Shown piece after piece: positions 60,564-64,000 of a DNA stretch of 64,000 bases. This DNA comes from an uncultured Lachnospiraceae bacterium (GTDB lineage: Bacteria; Bacillota; Clostridia; Lachnospirales; Lachnospiraceae), in contig CAJUKV010000013.1 in NCBI GenBank assembly GCA_910587305.1, positions 20,092 to 84,091 on the forward strand. The letters are read 5' to 3'. The notes under the pieces are model-generated. The model was not told the origin of the DNA, ran no database searches, and saw only the letters and a program-made list of their open reading frames with translations. The position numbers and the translations under genes were made by a program. Numbering within the stretch: the first letter of the stretch is position 1; each line of letters begins with the position of its first letter.

Positions 60564-62033
60564 CTATGGAGTCTTTGACTTTACAGGCACAAACCGGTAG
60601 CCCTGGCCCCATACTGTCTCAACAAATCGATGCTCTGGCCATGCCTTTTCCAACTGCCGTCTGAGCTTTGACATATGCGCCTGTACCAGCTGCCCTCCGT
60701 CCCATGGTTGATTGCCCCATATCATGCCATAGATTTCCTTTGGTGTAAAAACATGTTCCGGGTTTTTCGTAAGACGGCACAGGATATCAAATTCTATCGA
60801 GGTAAGCGGCAGCTCCTTTTCATGAATCAACGCCCTGCGCCTTGTCAAATCCAGAACAAGAGGACCATAGCGCATCTGCGTACACTCCGACATTGTCAGC
60901 CGGATATGTGTCTTCACCTTCGCCCAAAAGAGAGAGGCAGGCGTATCCTTTGTAATATAATCTATACCGCCGGCTGCAAATCCTTTCAACTGTTTATCCG
61001 GCTCCGTAAGGCAGCTTAAAAAAATAACGGGCGTATTCGTTATCTGATGAAGCCTTTCACAAATGGAAAAACCATCCTCACCAGGAATCATCACATCCAA
61101 TAGCACACAATCATAATAAGACTCCATGACGATGCGCAGCGCATCCTCTCCGCAGTCTGCCAGCCCTACAATACATCCATGGCTGCGCAGGATATCCTCC
61201 CAAATGCAACGATCCGACGGGTCGTCGTCTACCAGCAGAATCCGCCAGGGACCTTCAGGGCGCGCCTGTCTGGCGCCTATGGATGCAGATTCCTTTGTCC
61301 CCGCCTTCGTCAGACACTCCCCTGTCTGATGAAGGGAACTCATATAGGTATCTCTAACCTGCCCACGCCGTTTACGGGATACCGGAACATTTTGTCCGTT
61401 TTTCATCGTAACGCAATTGATATCAATGGATTGAATATAGCCCAGATTGACAAGGTACGACCGGTGCGTTTTTAAAAACTCCGGCCGGGACAAAAGCTCT
61501 CCCTCAAAATCTGCCAAAGTTGCGGTTGCTTCATAAATATCGCCATCCGCCAAATGAAAAGAAACGGTCTTGTTCATCACCTCCACATACATGAGCTTTG
61601 TAAAAGCAATTCTGACAATACCCTCCCTGCTCTTTAATGTAAATCCCTGCTCCATCTGAGCGGACAATTCTCCTCCGATTTTATCCAGCAGTTCGAAAAA
61701 GGCATCTTTATCTATCGGCTTTAGCAGATAGTAGTACGCCCCCACACTATAGCTCTCTACAGCGAACTCCGGCGATGCGGACACAAAAATCAGCCGGACA
61801 TTTTTGTCCAGTTCCCGCAATTCCTGTGCCGCCTGTATTCCACTGACCCCTGGCATCAAGACGTCCAAAAAAATAAGATCATACTCTCCGCCTCTCAGCT
61901 CACACAAAAAATCTACGCCGCTTGAAAAATAATGGCAGTCCATGGATTCTTCCCGGCTCACCTGATATTCTATAATCAGCTTTTTGATGTTGGAAATCTC
62001 CCTCTCATCATCATCGCAGACCGCTATCCGCAT
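60564..62033 (-). CDS. Double response regulator: REC-LytTR-REC-winged helix in one chain
   Basis: A 489-residue protein. Domain 1: receiver, Asp57 in YDLIFLDVLMPG. Domain 2: LytTR DNA-binding (about 130-235; LMYVEVMNKTVSFHLADGDI, FLKTHRSYLVNLGYIQSIDI). After a short linker, domain 3: second receiver (ILLVDDDPSDRCIWEDILRS, acceptor Asp in CVLLDVMIPGEDG). Domain 4: OmpR/PhoB-type winged helix (PLTSIEFDILCRLTKNPEHV, ending VETVWGQGYRFVPVKSK). Both receivers keep acidic pocket and acceptor. The start at 62033 follows GGAGGAGAGCT. Its partner is likely the kinase at 58543. No stop or frameshift divides the halves. Confidence 0.9.
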   Translation of the reverse strand: MRIAVCDDDEREISNIKKLIIEYQVSREESMDCHYFSSGVDFLCELRGGEYDLIFLDVLMPGVSGIQAAQELRELDKNVRLIFVSASPEFAVESYSVGAYYYLLKPIDKDAFFELLDKIGGELSAQMEQGFTLKSREGIVRIAFTKLMYVEVMNKTVSFHLADGDIYEATATLADFEGELLSRPEFLKTHRSYLVNLGYIQSIDINCVTMKNGQNVPVSRKRRGQVRDTYMSSLHQTGECLTKAGTKESASIGARQARPEGPWRILLVDDDPSDRCIWEDILRSHGCIVGLADCGEDALRIVMESYYDCVLLDVMIPGEDGFSICERLHQITNTPVIFLSCLTEPDKQLKGFAAGGIDYITKDTPASLFWAKVKTHIRLTMSECTQMRYGPLVLDLTRRRALIHEKELPLTSIEFDILCRLTKNPEHVFTPKEIYGMIWGNQPWDGGQLVQAHMSKLRRQLEKAWPEHRFVETVWGQGYRFVPVKSKTP

Positions 62034-62204
62034 AGCTCTCCTCCACACAAATCAACGCAAACAAATCGTATCACTTATTATAGAAACTTGATACATGATA
62101 CCACAGACTGTCCATACAATCAAATTGAAAGTTCGGCTCAGGTTACACAAATCCATTCCTGGCATAGTCGTTTTGGCCGTATAATCGGGCAGGAAACATT
62201 TCTT

Positions 62205-62273
62205 CCCCTACCCACCGCGCGGCCCATGCGCCGCCTTGGCGGCATATTTCCTCTTAACAGGTCCGCACATAAA
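62205..62273. repeat. P-family repeat
   Basis: CCACCGCGCGGCCCATGCGC followed by CGCCTTGGCGGCATATTTCC, the same order as at 11300-11345. First of several repeats filling the 62034-62679 gap. Confidence 0.5.
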
Positions 62274-62379
62274 GAAGGGGCTGTTGCAAAACCTGGCCGT
62301 TATACAATATATGCCAAGCTTTCAGCGTATGACTGCTATATATTGTATGGCTCTGCCGTTTTGCGACATCCCCTTTCTT
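62274..62379. repeat. M-family palindromic repeat
   Basis: GAAGGGGCTGTTGCAAAACC and GCCGTTTTGCGACATCCCCT form the outer arms; inside, ATACAATATA pairs with TATATTGTAT. Confidence 0.7.
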
Positions 62380-62394
62380 ACATGACTTCGTTGC

Positions 62395-62679
62395 GCTATA
62401 CCCCGGCCAATACGTTAAAGGTTCCCGCTATATCCAGTCTCCCATACCCCGCGTATGTCAAGTTAATGTCACAAACCTTTTTCACTTTTCGTATCGATTC
62501 GGCCTCCGGCTTCATAGTTACGGAATCCGGCCTATTCCAAGTTTGCCTTCGGCAAAGAGGCCGGATTTTTCTCCGCCTTTATACATTCTCACGGACTTTG
62601 CAGCAAGTGCAAAGTCCTGGGCTGAACTGTTACCACTTTTCCACGTAAAATCCCCGGAAGACGCATAACTTCGTCAGGA
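62395..62679. repeat. S-family repeat interrupted by a Q element
   Basis: The left part, CCCCGCGTATGTCAAGTTAA then GTCACAAACCTTTTTCACTT, and the right part, CCACGTAAAATCCCCGG...GACGCATAACTTCG, together match the uninterrupted S copy at 4380-4500. Between them lies the Q3 element with CACTTTTC on both sides. Confidence 0.65.
62491..62633. mobile_element. Q-family MITE-like element (copy Q3) with 8-bp target duplication
   Basis: 143 bases; ends GTATCGATTCGGCC and (reverse strand) GTAACAGTTCAGCC. It is flanked by perfect 8-bp repeats CACTTTTC at 62483-62490 and 62634-62641. The internal sequence is the reverse complement of Q1 (GGCCTATTCCAAGTTTGCC, GGCAAAGAGGCCGGATT). The empty target is seen in the S copy at 4380-4500. 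IS66-family elements also have GTAA ends and 8-bp duplications, so this may be a short IS66-type derivative. Confidence 0.75.
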
Positions 62680-64000
62680 TTATGATAAGTTAATGTCGAT
62701 AGCTTCTCTACAAAGTTGAATAAAATATTCTACTCTTTTGTTATGCAGATCATATTCCGGATTATTTAGAAGCTGCTTATGATATTTTTCAGCATCTTCT
62801 GATCGCTCTAACAATATGGAGCAGTGGTATAAGTACAGAAGAGTATAGAGCGAATAGGGAACTGTTCTCTCCATTCTTTTCATTAAATTTTTAGTGCAAA
62901 AGCTATCGTCAGAATCAATATTTCCACAAAAAAACTCTAAAATTGCTAAACATCCTGCACATGATTCGTCATATTGAATTGATTTACGTAAAATACTTTT
63001 GGCCTTATCAACGGAATGCATAGATAGCTCCATATTTGCAAATGAATTATATAATAACGATATTTCAGGAAAACGCGTAAGTCCTTCTGTAAAAATCCAC
63101 CTTGCCGTGTTCTCACTTTCATAATCACCTATCTGGTTCTCCTCTGCTTCCATCTGCGCCCATGCCTTCCAGATACTACTATCTCCATTGTGATTCAAAC
63201 AACCTTCCCGATATATCCATCTTGCCGTGTTCTCACTTTCATATTCGCCTATTCGCCTCTCTCCTGCTTCCATCTGCGCCCATGCCAGCCAGATACTACT
63301 GTCACCATCGTGATTCAAACAACCTTCCCGATATATCCACCTTGCCGTATTCTCACTTTCATATTCGCCTATCCGATTCTCCCCTGCTTCCATCTGCGCC
63401 CACGCCAGCCAAATACTACTGTCCCCATTATGATTCAAACAACCTTTCCGATATATCCACCTTGCCGTATTCTCACTTTCGTAATCGCCTATCCGCCCCT
63501 CGCCTGCTTCCATCTGCGCCCATGCCAGCCAGATACTACCCTCCCCATTGTGATGCAAACAGGCTTCCCGGTATATCCACCTTGCCGTGTTCTCGCTTTC
63601 GTAATCGCCTATCCGCCCCTCGCCTACTTCCATCTGTGCCCATGCCAGCCAGATGCTACTCTCCCCATTGTGATGCAAACAGGCTTCCCGATATATCCAT
63701 CTTGCCGTGTTCTCACTTTCATAATCGCCTATCCGTCTCTCTCTTGCTTCCATCTGTGCCCACGCCAGCCAGATACTGCTCTCCCCATTATGATTCAAAC
63801 AACCTTTCCGATATATCCACCTTGCCGTATTCTCACTTTCATAATCGCCTATCCGCCTTTCTCCTGCTTCCATCTGTGCCCACGCCAGCCAGATGCTGCT
63901 GTCCCCATTATGATTTAAACAGGCCTCCCGGTATATCCATCTTGTCGTATTCTCACTTTCATAATCGCCTATCCGCCTTTCTCCTGCTTCCATCTGTGCC
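62680..64000 (-). CDS. HAT/TPR-like repeat protein, N terminus outside window
   Basis: The visible 440 C-terminal residues hold seven near-identical 40-residue repeats (MEAGERRIGDYESENTARWI, then YREGCLNHNGDSSIWLAWAQ), a diverged eighth and a degenerate ninth, then a 90-residue helical end. The pattern W-x-x-W-A-x-M-E...A-R-x-I-(Y/F)-x-x-G is that of half-a-TPR (HAT) repeats, which form helical scaffolds binding proteins or RNA. DNA units of 120 bases are almost identical, indicating recent expansion. In bacteria such arrays often sit at the end of large ATPase or effector proteins involved in conflict systems; here the N-terminal domain is not visible. Confidence 0.8.
   Translation of the reverse strand, partial: AQMEAGERRIGDYESENTTRWIYREACLNHNGDSSIWLAWAQMEAGERRIGDYESENTARWIYRKGCLNHNGESSIWLAWAQMEARERRIGDYESENTARWIYREACLHHNGESSIWLAWAQMEVGEGRIGDYESENTARWIYREACLHHNGEGSIWLAWAQMEAGEGRIGDYESENTARWIYRKGCLNHNGDSSIWLAWAQMEAGENRIGEYESENTARWIYREGCLNHDGDSSIWLAWAQMEAGERRIGEYESENTARWIYREGCLNHNGDSSIWKAWAQMEAEENQIGDYESENTARWIFTEGLTRFPEISLLYNSFANMELSMHSVDKAKSILRKSIQYDESCAGCLAILEFFCGNIDSDDSFCTKNLMKRMERTVPYSLYTLLYLYHCSILLERSEDAEKYHKQLLNNPEYDLHNKRVEYFIQLCREAIDINLS
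63110..64000 (-). repeat. 120-bp tandem repeat array in the HAT-like gene
   Basis: At least seven consecutive 120-base units, with the differences mainly silent or swapping a few residues (GERRIG/GENRIG/GEGRIG, REAC/REGC/RKGC, HNGD/HHNGE). The array continues past the right edge. Confidence 0.9.

Noticed and set aside
60564..62048. Two separate response regulators joined by a sequencing error
   Set aside because: The frame is open throughout with a plausible linker, and no ribosome site or start stands before the second receiver; kept as a fusion, but noted as checkable.
63190..63918. A 242-codon open frame on the plus strand across the 120-bp repeats
   Set aside because: It is the antisense shadow of the HAT-repeat gene; it stays open only because the repeat unit length is a multiple of three. 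No ribosome site and no sensible composition.
63110..64000. CRISPR-like periodic repeat
   Set aside because: The 120-bp units are contiguous and coding, without separate spacers.

Overview
The window looks like chromosome of a gut-type anaerobic Firmicute, most likely a Lachnospiraceae / Clostridium cluster XIVa member. The signs are a complete thl-crt-hbd-bcd-etfB-etfA butyrate operon, strong AGGAGG ribosome sites, TTGACA/TATAAT promoters, a rubredoxin-flavoprotein, AraC-type sugar regulators, LytTR two-component systems and a manganese-type riboswitch. No rRNA, tRNA or CRISPR array was seen. Most genes are on the minus strand.

Layout. 1-11.2 kb: truncated GAF/PAS histidine kinase, AlbA_2/RecG-like regulator, flavin reductase-rubredoxin fusion, MATE pump, glycogen debranching enzyme, and a HipA-like kinase with a small partner. 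11.5-18.3 kb: butyrate operon with its own promoter, a hairpin after thl and a possible second promoter before bcd. 18.3-22.0 kb: secreted four-repeat protein and an hflK-hflC (SPFH) pair behind a yybP-ykoY (Mn2+) riboswitch. 22.4-27.2 kb: an M23 metallopeptidase gene cut in two by a 3.7-kb insert that carries a large serine recombinase, an AraC regulator and two tiny ORFs; a 12-bp sequence is shared by both junctions. 27.3-34.8 kb: peptidase T, SDR dehydrogenase, glycosyltransferase 2/GtrA and polytopic membrane protein, ferritin-like protein. 34.9-41.6 kb: BlaR1/BlaI-like pair, old yellow enzyme-type reductase, LysR and AraC regulators. 41.8-42.3 kb: two tandem long hairpins with compensatory base changes. 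42.3-50.5 kb: sugar use (permuted GH3 glucosidase, GH13 glucosidase, sugar-phosphate epimerase, Gfo/Idh dehydrogenase) plus an HD protein and a GNAT/antitoxin-like pair. 50.5-53.2 kb: flavodoxin, TPM protein and zinc-ribbon partner. 53.7-62.0 kb: two signalling systems around a large surface protein, including a regulator made of two complete response regulators in one chain. 62.7-64 kb: C-terminal part of a protein built of near-identical 40-residue HAT/TPR-like repeats, running off the window.

The intergenic DNA is crowded with short dispersed repeats in several families (named M, Q, R, S, P and D here). At least the Q family looks like a non-autonomous transposon: terminal inverted repeats beginning GTAAC and 8-bp target duplications, with one copy inserted inside an S repeat.

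The observations judged most worth following up are the serine-recombinase element that splits the M23 peptidase, the paired covarying hairpins upstream of the GH3 gene, the Mn-type riboswitch in front of hflKC, the double response regulator, and the HAT-repeat protein at the right edge.
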